A stretch of DNA of 64,000 bases from CAVZCK01 sp963798805 (GCA_963798805.1 CAWCVC010000010.1:682001-746000); one strand, 5' to 3'; shown: positions 46,706 through 55,143, counted from the first letter of the stretch. The notes: generated by a model from the sequence alone, not told the origin. Translations and numbers: made by a program.

Positions 46706-48355
46706 CCGTTCTTATGCGTCCGAGCTCTCGATTTGATGTCTATTTTGGCGGGCGATCTGATGCATGCCGCACGGAGCACCGCCGCGAGGCTATTTGGGTC
46801 GAGTACGCTTTCGGCGCGTTGGGGAGTGGATGGGGCGGGCTCAGGGGGCGATCATGCCCCGCGCTTCATGGCCCGGACGATTGCAGCTTGAACGCGACGA
46901 GGCTGAACAGCTCGGCCTGCGGGCAGCACGAGGCGAGAGCGACACGGATGCGGCTCGCCGTCTCGATGACGCGGCCGGCGATTTTCAGCAGACGTAGGCG
47001 GATGCTGGCGAACTCGCTTTGCCGCAAAGGATGCCACGATGGCACGCAATCGCGCAGATCGAGCAACAGCCAGTAAGCAGCGGTGTGCAGAATGAGGCGC
47101 ATCTGATTGGCAAGCGGCGAGCGGCAACTGGTACGGTCGGAGGCAAGCTGCGCTTTGTGTTGTTTGATCAGATTTTCCGCCTGGCCACGGGCGCAGTAGA
47201 GGGTTGCATAAATGTGCTCGGCGCTACCTTTCGTCAGCGAGGTGACGACATAGCGGATGTCGAGCCCGCGGCGAAGCATGTCATCCTCATCGCTGGCGCT
47301 GGCCTCGATCCGTGCCACGACACGGCGCTCCCCGGCCCACGATTTCGCCGCATAACGCGTTTCGGCAAAGCCGCGCAGGACGGCAAGCTGCTCCTCGGCG
47401 CGGCGCGTCCTTATATCGTCGGCCTCTGTTTCGACCAGGCGGTCGAGCACGGTATTGCCGGCAAAGCCAAAGACATAGTCGACGCCGTTTGCCTCGCACC
47501 AGCTCATAACTTCTTCCCGGCCGTAGTGGCTATCGCCGCGGATGGTGATGCGCGTATCGGGCCAATGCTGGCGAATGCGCTTGATCAGGCGGCGTAGCAA
47601 TGCGCGAACTTCCTTGCCTGACGGCGTCTTGCCGGGGCGCAGGATCATGGCAACCGGCCGCCCCGTCGCCGTGTCATAGATGTGGATCGGCAGAAAACAG
47701 CGCTCGTCGTAATGGGCGTTCCATTCCGACAGTTTCTGATGGCCGTGAACCACATCGAGCGTGTCGTCGATGTCCAGAACCACCGACGCCGGCGGCGTCT
47801 TGTAGCTCCAGCACCAGATGTCGACCAGCGCATAGGTCAGGCGGATGATCTCCCTCAGCGTCGGCGCGTTCTCCCAGCGCGAGATGGTCGGCTGCGAGCA
47901 CAGATCGCTGCCGGTATCGGGTAGCCGCCCGCAGGCGAGTTTGAAAGCGGGATCAGAGCGTAGCCAGTCGAAATCATTGCCGTCGGGATAGCCACAGGCG
48001 ATCGCCAGCATGCGGCCTTTCAGTATGTCCTCGACCGTGTGCGTGATGTGCGAAGGATCACGGTGGTCGGCGATCAGGGCAGCGAGCCTTTTCGAGAGGC
48101 CGCGCCGCCGCTCGGCGATGCCGAGCAACATGACGCCGCTGTCGGAGGAAAGCCGGCCGCCATCGAAGGCAGCTGTGACTTTCTTGCGCGACACGGCTGG
48201 ATAGGAAACGCTGAGCGGGCTATCGTCGGTCATGGCGGGTGTGGCTCCGTGGCGCGACGCGCGCAGGATGGCTTCGACACCCATTTCCTACGCAAGTTCA
48301 ACGCCTTGCGCCACATCCGCCAGCGCAAATCCAAATAGCGGCTGAATAAGAGCGG
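46706..48355 (-). mobile_element. IS1380-family insertion sequence, complete
   Basis: The element is 1650 bp, the usual size of the family. Its left end reads CCGTTCTTATGCGTCCG and the complement of its right end CCGCTCTTATTCAGCCG, matching at 13 of 17 positions. A 4-bp direct repeat CTAG flanks it (46702-46705 and 48356-48359). It lies within the IS110 transposase gene and carries one transposase gene on the minus strand. Confidence 0.93.
46866..48233 (-). CDS. IS1380-family DDE transposase
   Basis: The ATG at 48233 (MTDDSPLSVSYP) gives 455 residues; the frame stays open for 17 codons upstream. It is a DDE transposase: VVLDIDDTLDVVHGHQ holds the first Asp, RGDSHYGREEV the second and YCARGQAENLIKQHKAQL the Glu. 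The N-terminal FDGGRLSSDSGVMLLGIAERRRGL is typical of the family. No frameshift or stop interrupts it, so the element may still be active. Confidence 0.95.
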   Translation of the reverse strand: MTDDSPLSVSYPAVSRKKVTAAFDGGRLSSDSGVMLLGIAERRRGLSKRLAALIADHRDPSHITHTVEDILKGRMLAIACGYPDGNDFDWLRSDPAFKLACGRLPDTGSDLCSQPTISRWENAPTLREIIRLTYALVDIWCWSYKTPPASVVLDIDDTLDVVHGHQKLSEWNAHYDERCFLPIHIYDTATGRPVAMILRPGKTPSGKEVRALLRRLIKRIRQHWPDTRITIRGDSHYGREEVMSWCEANGVDYVFGFAGNTVLDRLVETEADDIRTRRAEEQLAVLRGFAETRYAAKSWAGERRVVARIEASASDEDDMLRRGLDIRYVVTSLTKGSAEHIYATLYCARGQAENLIKQHKAQLASDRTSCRSPLANQMRLILHTAAYWLLLDLRDCVPSWHPLRQSEFASIRLRLLKIAGRVIETASRIRVALASCCPQAELFSLVAFKLQSSGP

Positions 48356-48570
48356 CTAGTCTGCGTCAAGCACTCTTTATGCCCGCTTTGGTCGCAGCGC
48401 GCTTCAATCCGGACCTTAAAGCCAAATACCAACAGCTGCTGCAAGCCGGAAAGCCAGCCAAAATCGCCATCACAACCATCATGCGAAAGCTGATCGTTCT
48501 CGCAAATGCACTGCTGAGAGACAGGCGGAAATGGGCCGGAAATCCCGCTTGGTTAAAACGGATATTTTAG
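48356..48570 (+). pseudogene. IS110 transposase, 3' part
   Basis: After the second CTAG copy the frame continues ASLRQALFMPALVAARFNPDLK..QQLLQAGKPAKIAITTIMRKLIVLANALLRD and stops at 48570. This is the C-terminal end of the IS110 transposase separated from its 5' part by 1.65 kb of IS1380 DNA. Confidence 0.9.
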
Positions 48571-48579
48571 CGCCGCCGG

Positions 48580-48882
48580 TCAGAAGATGATGATGAGCAC
48601 CACGAACAGGGCGATCAGCGCAACGATCAGCGCCTCGCGCTGATTTTCCATCCAGCCTTCGAAAACCGGCTGAACGTCGACTGCCTCGTGAATGATCTCG
48701 ACAAGGAAGAGCAGCCCCACCAGGCCCAGCACATAGAGGCCGACGGGGTAGTTCCCGCAATTGCAGTCCCTCGCGCCGACCCAGATGAGGCCGACGATCG
48801 TCGCCGCGACGATGAATGTAATAAAGGCGAGCACGCCGAGCACGATGATCAATGCGAAACGCGCGACGTCGTGGACCGTCAT
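48580..48882 (-). CDS. Small membrane protein of unknown function
   Basis: The ATG at 48882 follows AAGAGGG and gives 100 residues. Three hydrophobic helices are seen (FALIIVLGVLAFITFIVAATIVGLIWVG, GLYVLGLVGLLFLVEIIHEAV, LIVALIALFVVLIIIF), with a Cys pair (CNC) between the first two. No family was recognised. Its stop is only 10 bases from the IS110 transposase stop, so the C-terminus may lie at an old insertion boundary. Confidence 0.65.
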   Translation of the reverse strand: MTVHDVARFALIIVLGVLAFITFIVAATIVGLIWVGARDCNCGNYPVGLYVLGLVGLLFLVEIIHEAVDVQPVFEGWMENQREALIVALIALFVVLIIIF

Positions 48883-49050
48883 GAGACCCTCTTTGCTCCG
48901 CGAGACCTTAGCAGAAGCCGACACTTTAGCTAAAATTTTAGCGTGCAAAGTTAATATCCGGTTGCCCGGGTCAAGGCGCACCGAAATATTTCGCGGGATG
49001 CTGCGCGCCGATCAACTTTCAAAGTAAAGAAGATCTGAAGAGCGCGGTCC

Positions 49051-49602
49051 TCAAGCTGCCTTCCACTTGATCGAGCAACCGATCGAGGGCGTCTGCTGGC
49101 GCGGGCCTTCGCCGGTCTCGGCGATCTGCTTCATCGCCTCGAACAATTCGCGCCTGGCGCCCGGGACGGCATTGCGTCCGCTCTCGTCGAGCCGTCCGCG
49201 ATATTGCAGGCCAAGATCAGCGTTGAAGCCGAAGAAATCCGGCGTGCAAACCGCGCCATAAGCACGCGCCACCTCCTGACTCGCGTCATAGAGATAGGGG
49301 AACGGAAAGCGGTTTTCTGCAGCGAAAATCTTCATCTTCTCGAAGGAGTCATCGGGATAGGTGGTGGCGTCATTCGAGCTGATGGCGACGCTGCGCACGC
49401 CGAGCGGTTCGAGCGCCGATGCGTCGCGCACGATGCGGTCTATCACCGCCCGCACATAGGGACAGTGATTGCAGATGAACATGATCAGCGTGCCTTTGCC
49501 TCCGCGAATATCGGCAAGCGAGTAGCTCTTGCCGTCCGTCCCGGCCAGGCTGAAGTCGCGTGCCTGCCATCCGAAATCGCAAATTGCTGCGGTTGCCGCC
49601 AT
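49051..49602 (-). CDS. Thioredoxin-fold (AhpC/TSA-like) protein
   Basis: The 183-residue protein has a thioredoxin-like fold with the segment MFICNHCPYVRAVIDR, where a CNHC motif takes the active-site place, and a third cysteine near the end (SIGCSIKWK) that is conserved in this subfamily. It has no signal peptide, so it should be cytoplasmic. Family members are annotated as peroxiredoxin-like but the reaction is mostly untested. It is a single gene, transcribed away from the long non-coding stretch to its right. Confidence 0.88.
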   Translation of the reverse strand: MAATAAICDFGWQARDFSLAGTDGKSYSLADIRGGKGTLIMFICNHCPYVRAVIDRIVRDASALEPLGVRSVAISSNDATTYPDDSFEKMKIFAAENRFPFPYLYDASQEVARAYGAVCTPDFFGFNADLGLQYRGRLDESGRNAVPGARRELFEAMKQIAETGEGPRQQTPSIGCSIKWKAA

Positions 49603-49790
49603 CTTCGAAAATCCTCTGTCTCGCTTTGGTTCGAAAGATAAACATGGCGGCCATATTGCTCAAGGCCATAAGCAGAGCTTAAGCAACGTCAAAAAACACG
49701 TTGACGCCAAGGGTTTGCCTTTGCCATAATTTTGCAATCGAGCGAAAGGAGGTCTAAGAAAATGACCCCGCCGAAGAATGGTGAGCCGTC

Positions 49791-49804
49791 TTGATCCGCA
49801 TCAA
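49791..49804. promoter_or_regulatory. FNR/FixK-type anaerobox
   Basis: TTGATCCGCATCAA is a perfect match to the TTGAT-N4-ATCAA consensus bound by FNR, FixK and related CRP-family oxygen-responsive regulators. It is 189 bp upstream of the thioredoxin-fold gene (minus) and 407 bp upstream of the DUF4846 gene (plus). It could also drive a small RNA ending at 50130. Confidence 0.5.
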
Positions 49805-49839
49805 TGTTGTGCGCGTCGAGGCGGCAAGCTCCGACAATT

Positions 49840-50130
49840 CGATCAATTTTAACGGCTTGATCCGTGCGAATAGTGTCGCAAGTCTTTACTCGCGCAGAGC
49901 GGGCCGTAGTGACCGGTTTAAATCTGGTTTGGGCATCGCAAGGAAAGTCATCGAAGACCGCCCAGAGATCGTGTTGTAAAGGGTGCTCGTGACAGGAGGA
50001 TTTCTTAAAATCAGCCACCTCTGTACAAACGGCAGGACTAACTTCGGACTTCCAACTGCTTGAGAGCAGACCCCATTTGCCCTCTGGACTGACCCAAAGA
50101 CCTCGTTGGCCGCAAGGTCAACGAGGTTTT
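49840..50130 (+). ncRNA. Candidate small RNA between an FNR box and a terminator
   Basis: The proposal rests on a perfect anaerobox about 40 bp upstream, lack of an ORF, several short hairpins and a plus-strand terminator-like hairpin with no plus-strand gene before it. No match to a known RNA family was recognised. The 5' end is a guess. Confidence 0.25.
50101..50130 (+). terminator. Terminator-like hairpin with GCAA loop
   Basis: CCTCGTTG-GCC and GGT-CAACGAGG form an 11-bp stem (one G-U) around a GCAA tetraloop, followed by TTTTGCTGTTTT. No plus-strand gene lies upstream for several kilobases except the IS remnant. Confidence 0.6.
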
Positions 50131-50210
50131 GCTGTTTTGCCCACACCCTTCGCATGTAAGATCGCGGCTCGGCCGGCGGACAGGAAAACCGCCGGGAGGG
50201 AGGGCCGAAC

Positions 50211-51020
50211 GTGTCCGAAAGGCAGACGATGGACGCCGCGTTGTTTGGCGCGCTTCTCCTAATCGCCGCTCTTGCGCCTGCCTCAGGCCGCTGCGAGGCG
50301 CAGCCACGCTATCTCTGGCCGAACGCCGCCGCGAGCCACGCCGGAACGCTCGCCGAGCGGATCGCGCCTCCTACCGGTTTTATCCGCCTGCCCGCCTCGC
50401 CCGGCAGCTTCGCCGAATGGCTGCGCGGCCTGCCCTTGCGGCCGCGCGGAACGCCGGTTCGGCTCTATGATGGCCGGCTGAAATCGTCGCAGGACGTGCA
50501 TGTCGCTGTCGTCGATATCGACACCGGCAAGCACGACCTGCAGCAATGCGCCGACGCTATCATGCGGCTGCGCGCGGAATATCTCTGGTCCGCCGGCCGG
50601 GCGCTCGACATTGGCTTCAACGACACCGACGGCAAGCCGATGGCCTATCGCGGCGCGTCGTCGGACCGGAAGGCGTTTCAGCGCTACATGATCCGGGTGT
50701 TTTCCTTTGCCGGCACCTATTCGCTCGAACGCGAGATGGAGCCAGTGCCGACCGGTGAGATCGTCATCGGCGACGTGTTCATCAAGGGCGGCTTTCCCGG
50801 CCACGCCGTTCTCGTCGCCGACCTCGTCGTCGACCCGGCAAGCGGCGAAAAGCGCTTCCTGCTCCTGCAAAGCTACATGCCGGCGCAGGACATGCACATT
50901 CTGAAGAACCCGCAATCGACTGGCGGCACGCCCTGGTACGCGATTCCGGAGCCGGGCAGCGACCTCGTGACGCCGGAATGGGTATTCAAGGCGAGCGTAT
51001 TGCGGCGATTCAGGCACTGA
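50211..51020 (+). CDS. DUF4846 domain protein
   Basis: The frame starts at GTG 50211 behind a GGGAGG-rich segment; an ATG at codon 7 is the alternative. The 269-residue protein has a signal-like N-terminus (ALFGALLLIAALAPASGRCEA) and the DUF4846 pattern: IAPPTGFIRLPASPGSFAEWLRGLPL, GTPVRLYDGRLK, DLQQCADAIMRLRAEYLW, and a C-terminal part with GDVFIKGGFPGHAVLVADLV. The function of the family is unknown. The GHAVLV segment with a conserved His could be catalytic; this is only inferred. Two aspartic protease genes follow on the same strand. Confidence 0.8.
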   Translation: MSERQTMDAALFGALLLIAALAPASGRCEAQPRYLWPNAAASHAGTLAERIAPPTGFIRLPASPGSFAEWLRGLPLRPRGTPVRLYDGRLKSSQDVHVAVVDIDTGKHDLQQCADAIMRLRAEYLWSAGRALDIGFNDTDGKPMAYRGASSDRKAFQRYMIRVFSFAGTYSLEREMEPVPTGEIVIGDVFIKGGFPGHAVLVADLVVDPASGEKRFLLLQSYMPAQDMHILKNPQSTGGTPWYAIPEPGSDLVTPEWVFKASVLRRFRH

Positions 51021-51197
51021 ATTCTGTCCGGACGCGGACGCTGTCATCCCGGCGATGCCCGAATGCAAGACGAAAGATGTAGATTACCTCGGGAAACGAT
51101 CAATAATCTTCGCATCAGCAGGGGCGGCTGCTATAGTCGGAACGGGCTCAAAGCTAGCCTTCATGCCAGGGCACTTTGAGGGAGAGAGGCGTTTTAG

Positions 51198-51905
51198 TTG
51201 GCTGCTTGGCTTGCAATTCTGGCGCTGGTTGTCGCCGCCGTTGCCCTTGTCGCTTCGCATGATGCGGGCAGCGTCGCGGGAGTGCCGAACGACGTCTTTG
51301 CCGGCGTCGCCGCAGGGCTTGCCATCATCGTCTTTCTGAGCGGCGCCGTCGTCTCCTCCTATCGCGGGCGCATCCTGCACGCGATCAAGCACCTCGTCGG
51401 CTGGACGGTTACGCTGTTCGTGCTCGTCGCGCTTTACGCCTATCGTGGCGAGCTGGCCGTCGTTGCCGACCGCGTCATCGGCGAGCTCAGCCCGCGCGGA
51501 ACCCAGATCAACGTGACCGCCGCGTCCGGAATCGGCCATGCCGTCCGCATCAAGCGAGGCTGGAGCGGCCATTTCGTCGCGACAGCGAAAATCGGCGACA
51601 AGCCGGTCGAGATGATCGTCGACACCGGCGCCTCGACCGTCGTGCTCAAGCACGAGGACGCCAAGCGCCTCGGCATCAATATGCGCGGCCTGCGCTACAC
51701 GGTGCCGGTTCAGACGGCCAATGGCTCATCCTATGCGGCGCGCGTGCAACTGACCGGCGTTTCCGTCGGCAGCGTCGGCGTCAGAAGCGTCGAAGCGCTC
51801 ATCGCGAAGCCCGGAAGCCTCCACCAGAGCCTGCTTGGTATGAGTTTCTTAAGCCGTTTGCGCTCATATGAGTTCTCAGGCGATTACCTGGAACTCAGGG
51901 GTTAA
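51198..51905 (+). CDS. Membrane-anchored retropepsin-like aspartic protease (TIGR02281-like), first copy
   Basis: A TTG at 51198 behind GAGGGAGAGAGG starts a 235-residue protein. Three hydrophobic segments lie in the first 82 residues. The protease domain has the active-site triad at 142-145 (IVDTGAS) and the flap and end motifs VQTANGSSYAARV and LLGMSFLSRL. Clan AA enzymes with a single triad work as dimers. The domain should face the periplasm. A related gene follows directly, 61 bp after the stop. Confidence 0.88.
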   Translation: MAAWLAILALVVAAVALVASHDAGSVAGVPNDVFAGVAAGLAIIVFLSGAVVSSYRGRILHAIKHLVGWTVTLFVLVALYAYRGELAVVADRVIGELSPRGTQINVTAASGIGHAVRIKRGWSGHFVATAKIGDKPVEMIVDTGASTVVLKHEDAKRLGINMRGLRYTVPVQTANGSSYAARVQLTGVSVGSVGVRSVEALIAKPGSLHQSLLGMSFLSRLRSYEFSGDYLELRG

Positions 51906-51966
51906 AGTATGGGCCATCGGGACGGGGGCGTTCCGGCCGGTCCTGAAGCGTGAGGAGCAAACGGGC

Positions 51967-52653
51967 ATGGCATTCCGGGGCGGGATGCGGCGTGCCGCCG
52001 GTGAAGCCGCCTTGTGGCTGGCGGTTGCGGGCGCGGCTGGCGGCAGTTTCTATTTCTTCGAAGATGCTTACCGTGCGCTGGAGCACACCTGGCCGAGGCT
52101 GCAATCGAGCTTCGCGGCCGAATTTCACCCCGCCTCCGGCAGCCCCGAGACGACGCAATCCGTCCCCGATTTTGATGCGGACGCGCCGGTCGTCGCTAAG
52201 GCTGATGCGCCAGATCTGCGCCCGACGGTCACCGGCCTTCAGGAACTCGTCGAGAAGGTTTCCCGTCCCGAGCGGCCGGAGCGCAGGGTGACTCTCAGGG
52301 CCAATCATTACGGCCATTTCGTCGTCGAGGCCGAGATCAACGCGGTCAAGGTCGAGTTGCTCACCGACACCGGCGCGACCTATGTGGCGCTCAACTACGA
52401 AACCGCCCGCAAGCTCGGCTTCCGGGATCAAAATCTCCAATTCACCAGCCGGTCGAGCACCGCGAACGGCATCGCCCGCGTTGCGCCGGTCACGCTCGAC
52501 TACGTTCGCATCGGCAGCATCGTCCTGCACGAGGTCAAGGCCGTCATCGCCGAGCCAGGCAAGATGACCCAGAACCTGCTCGGCATGAGCTTCATCAACC
52601 GGCTGTCCGGATTTCAGCTCAGCGGCGGGCGTCTCGACATGGTGCAGAATTAG
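51967..52653 (+). CDS. Membrane-anchored retropepsin-like aspartic protease, second copy
   Basis: The ATG at 51967, ten bases after GAGGAG, gives 228 residues. One membrane helix is at about 12-31, followed by an Ala/Pro/Asp-rich linker of about 75 residues and the protease domain with DTGAT at 134-138 and LLGMSFINRLSGFQLSGG at the end. It resembles the preceding protein in the catalytic domain but differs in the membrane part, so the two are old paralogues. They could form homodimers or a heterodimer. The stop abuts palindromic repeat copy 2. Confidence 0.88.
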   Translation: MAFRGGMRRAAGEAALWLAVAGAAGGSFYFFEDAYRALEHTWPRLQSSFAAEFHPASGSPETTQSVPDFDADAPVVAKADAPDLRPTVTGLQELVEKVSRPERPERRVTLRANHYGHFVVEAEINAVKVELLTDTGATYVALNYETARKLGFRDQNLQFTSRSSTANGIARVAPVTLDYVRIGSIVLHEVKAVIAEPGKMTQNLLGMSFINRLSGFQLSGGRLDMVQN

Positions 52654-52654
52654 A

Positions 52655-52700
52655 GCATCGGACCGAAAAGTGCGAAGCGGTTTTCGGACAAATCCGATGC
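52655..52700. repeat. 46-nt palindromic intergenic repeat, copy 2
   Basis: This segment is the exact reverse complement of 45710-45755. It begins one base after the stop of the second protease gene. The flank AAAACAAATAGATGGAG on its right corresponds to the left flank of copy 1 with a few changes. Confidence 0.85.
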
Positions 52701-52780
52701 CAAAAACAAATAGATGGAGCGACGCTCCCGATTCTCACTAAAAGTTCGCAGCAGCAGCAGAGCGCCAAACGCGGCTTAGC

Positions 52781-53419
52781 TTAGCTGAGAACGCGCTTGA
52801 TCGCCGCCTCGACCTCCATTTCGACCTTGGACAGCACCTTCACGATCTGTGGTAGACTGTGCAGATCCGCATTGTCCTTGGCACCCTTGAACACGGCCTG
52901 GACGGCGTCCAAGACTTCCTGCCGACCCGGCTCCGGGGGCTCCTCCGGAGGCTTCGGACGCATTGCGTAGGCGACCACGCCGACAAGCGCCAAGCCGGCC
53001 GCCAGAAGCAGCAGAATTGCGGAAACCGACCAGCGGACGCCCTGCCGCGAAGGCTGCGGATAGGCTGCGACCGGTCCGCCTTCGACGCAGCAGCGGTATT
53101 GACTTGCGCTTATGTCGTCGGAGGGGGCGATACGCGACGAGTCCCCGCCCTGCGCTTGGCCATCGGAAAGGGCGAAGGCGCCCATCACCAGCACCGCCAA
53201 GACGAATGTCAGGCGCGGCAGCCGCCATCGGGCGCCGCCGTGATCTCCGGCCCACCCTTTGAAAGCGCCCGAAAGGCTCGAGCGAAGACGGCTGTAAAAT
53301 GAATGCATTTGCGGCCTGGCCCCAGAAGAGCCGACGCCGGAAACCGCGCCGCGCCGCCCCTTCCGCGAAAACTTGAGCATTTCCCCCTCGATGCACCTGG
53401 TAAAGCGAAGCTTGCCCAC
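52781..53419 (-). CDS. Hypothetical membrane protein
   Basis: Up to 212 residues can be read from a GTG at 53419; ATGs at 53380 and 53308 are alternatives. Two hydrophobic segments are present (LTFVLAVLVMGAFALSDGQAQ and VSAILLLLAAGLALVGVVAYAM), with a Cys pair (YRCCVEGG) between them, then a proline-rich stretch and a helical C-terminus. No family was recognised. The part from 53308 leftwards is the most credible coding region. Confidence 0.45.
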   Translation of the reverse strand: MGKLRFTRCIEGEMLKFSRKGRRGAVSGVGSSGARPQMHSFYSRLRSSLSGAFKGWAGDHGGARWRLPRLTFVLAVLVMGAFALSDGQAQGGDSSRIAPSDDISASQYRCCVEGGPVAAYPQPSRQGVRWSVSAILLLLAAGLALVGVVAYAMRPKPPEEPPEPGRQEVLDAVQAVFKGAKDNADLHSLPQIVKVLSKVEMEVEAAIKRVLS

Positions 53420-53586
53420 TTTCGCTCAATTTGCAGGTGACTGGTTAATCTTGAGTAATTGGTCCATCGGAGTGTGCGCGGATCGTAATTCGCTCAGGCA
53501 GCCGCCGCCGGTTTTCACAACATTACCGAAAAAGCAGGACTGGTAATTTTGAGCGCGAGCCTATATCCCCGTAGCAAAGCGAGAGT

Positions 53587-53623
53587 CGTCCCCCTGGCCG
53601 CCGCCAGTGGGGGCGATATTTTT
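53587..53623 (+). terminator. Terminator-like hairpin in the phosphomannomutase leader
   Basis: A 12-bp stem (CGTCCCC-CTGGC paired with GCCAG-T-GGGGGCG, one bulged T and one G-U) with a CGCC loop is followed by ATATTTTT. It ends 20 bases before the ATG of the phosphomannomutase gene. No plus-strand gene ends just before it, so it is more likely a leader attenuator than the end of another transcript. Confidence 0.55.
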
Positions 53624-53643
53624 GTGTCTCTGAGGGTCACCCG

Positions 53644-55143
53644 ATGTTTCCGAAGCCGAGAACCGACCTCAATCCGAACACTGCCGATTTCGAGCGCCTC
53701 CCCTTCATCAAGCCGACCGGCTTTCGCGAATATGACGCGCGTTGGTTGTTCCCCGATGAGATCAACCTCATGGGGATGCAGATCATCGGCCTTGGCCTGA
53801 CGATTCTGATGCGCCGCCGCGGCGTTCCGCTGCGCGTGGTGACGGGTCACGATTTCCGCTCCTATTCCTCCTCGATCAAGGAGGCGCTGATCAACGGCCT
53901 GATGGCTGGCGGCGCCGAGGTCTTCGACATCGGCCTCGCTTTGTCGCCCATGGCCTATTTCGCCCAGTTCGAGCTGAAGGTCGAAGGCGTGGCGATGGTC
54001 ACCGCAAGCCACAATGACAATGGCTGGACCGGCATCAAGATGGGCATCGCCCGTCCGCTTACCTTCGCGCCAGAGGAGATGAGCGAGCTCAAAGCTATCG
54101 CGCTTGGCGGCGACTATGAGGTGCCAGGCGGCGGCAAATATCATTTCGTCGCCGATCTCGCCGAGCGCTATATGGCTGACCTCGCCAACCGGCCAAAGCT
54201 GAAGCGGAAGATCAAGGTGATCTGCGCCTGCGGCAATGGCACCGCCGGTGCTTTCGCTCCGAAAGTGCTGGAAGCCATCGGCTGCGAGGTCGTTCCGCTA
54301 CATTGCGAGCTGGACCACAGCTTCCCGAATTACAACCCGAACCCCGAAGCCATGGCCATGCTGCATGATGTGCGCGACGCGGTGCTGAAGCACGGGGCCG
54401 ATGTCGGCCTTGCCTTCGACGGCGATGGCGACCGCTGCGGTGTCGTCGACAATGAGGGCCGCGAAATCTTCGCCGACCGCGTCGGCGTCATGCTGGCGCG
54501 CGACATCTCGAGCCGCGTCCCGCACGCGAAATTCGTTGTCGACGTCAAGTCGACCGGGCTGTTCACCACCGATCCGGTGCTGATCGCCAACGGGGCGAAG
54601 ACCGATTATTGGAAAACGGGCCACTCCTATATCAAGCGCTACAGCCACGAGCACGGCGCAACCGTCGGCTTCGAGAAATCGGGCCACTTCTTCTTCAATC
54701 CGCCGCTCGGGCGCGGCTATGACGACGGGCTCGTCTCGGCGCTCGCTGTGCTCGACATGATGGACCGCAATCCCGACAAGACGCTCGCCCGGCTGGAGCG
54801 CGACCTGCCGAAGACCTGGCAGTCGCCGACCATGTCGCCGCATTGCGCCGACGAGGCCAAATATGGCGTTGTCGACCGGGTGATCGCGCATTTCGAAGAG
54901 CTGGCAGCAAAGGGCGAGACGCTTGCCGGCCAGAAGATCCGCGAGCTCATCACGGTGAACGGCATCCGCATCGTGCTCGCCGACGGCACTTGGGGGCTCG
55001 TGCGCGCCTCCTCGAACAAGCCCGAGCTTGTCGTGGTGGTCGAAAGCCCGACCTCCGAGGCAAATATGCGCGCCATTTTCGCCGAAATCGACCGGCATTT
55101 ACAAACCTACCCGGAAGTTGGCGAGTATAATCAGAAGATCTGA
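53644..55143 (+). CDS. Phosphomannomutase/phosphoglucomutase
   Basis: The 499-residue alpha-D-phosphohexomutase interconverts hexose 1- and 6-phosphates and feeds GDP-mannose or UDP-glucose synthesis for surface polysaccharides. The phosphoserine is S122 in VTASHNDNGWTG, the metal loop is DGDGDR at 259-264, and the sugar-binding loop is GFEKSGHFFF. A GAGGG site is seven bases upstream of the ATG. Family members in rhizobia are called ExoC, NoeK or ManB; specificity for mannose or glucose is not clear from the sequence. Confidence 0.93.
   Translation: MFPKPRTDLNPNTADFERLPFIKPTGFREYDARWLFPDEINLMGMQIIGLGLTILMRRRGVPLRVVTGHDFRSYSSSIKEALINGLMAGGAEVFDIGLALSPMAYFAQFELKVEGVAMVTASHNDNGWTGIKMGIARPLTFAPEEMSELKAIALGGDYEVPGGGKYHFVADLAERYMADLANRPKLKRKIKVICACGNGTAGAFAPKVLEAIGCEVVPLHCELDHSFPNYNPNPEAMAMLHDVRDAVLKHGADVGLAFDGDGDRCGVVDNEGREIFADRVGVMLARDISSRVPHAKFVVDVKSTGLFTTDPVLIANGAKTDYWKTGHSYIKRYSHEHGATVGFEKSGHFFFNPPLGRGYDDGLVSALAVLDMMDRNPDKTLARLERDLPKTWQSPTMSPHCADEAKYGVVDRVIAHFEELAAKGETLAGQKIRELITVNGIRIVLADGTWGLVRASSNKPELVVVVESPTSEANMRAIFAEIDRHLQTYPEVGEYNQKI

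Larger units (their letters stand above)
45960..48570 (+). mobile_element. IS110-family element, split by an IS1380-family insertion
   Basis: The transposase frame starts at 45960 and resumes at 48356 after the inserted element. The left part has the DEDD N-terminal domain (STIGVDISKDFLDVHCLP) and the Transposase_20 segment (LKSIPGISCITAFALLIEMPELGTMQGKQAASLTGLAPVARQSG). The right part reads LFMPALVAARFNPDLKAKYQQLL. Removing 46706-48359 restores one frame through the junction (GGRASLRQALFMP). The exact outer ends could not be fixed because IS110 elements lack clear terminal repeats. Confidence 0.88.
49603..50210. other. Non-coding interval with an FNR-type box and a terminator
   Basis: No convincing ORF is present in these 608 bp. 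The interval holds a perfect TTGAT-N4-ATCAA site (49791-49804), small hairpins at about 49992-50024 and 50056-50069, and an 11-bp stem with T-rich tail at 50101-50130. These are described separately. Confidence 0.6.

Noticed and set aside
49689..50018. A 109-codon minus-strand frame in the interval after the thioredoxin-fold gene
   Set aside because: No ribosome site, no domain, overlapping plus-strand frames look equally random; the region is better read as non-coding.
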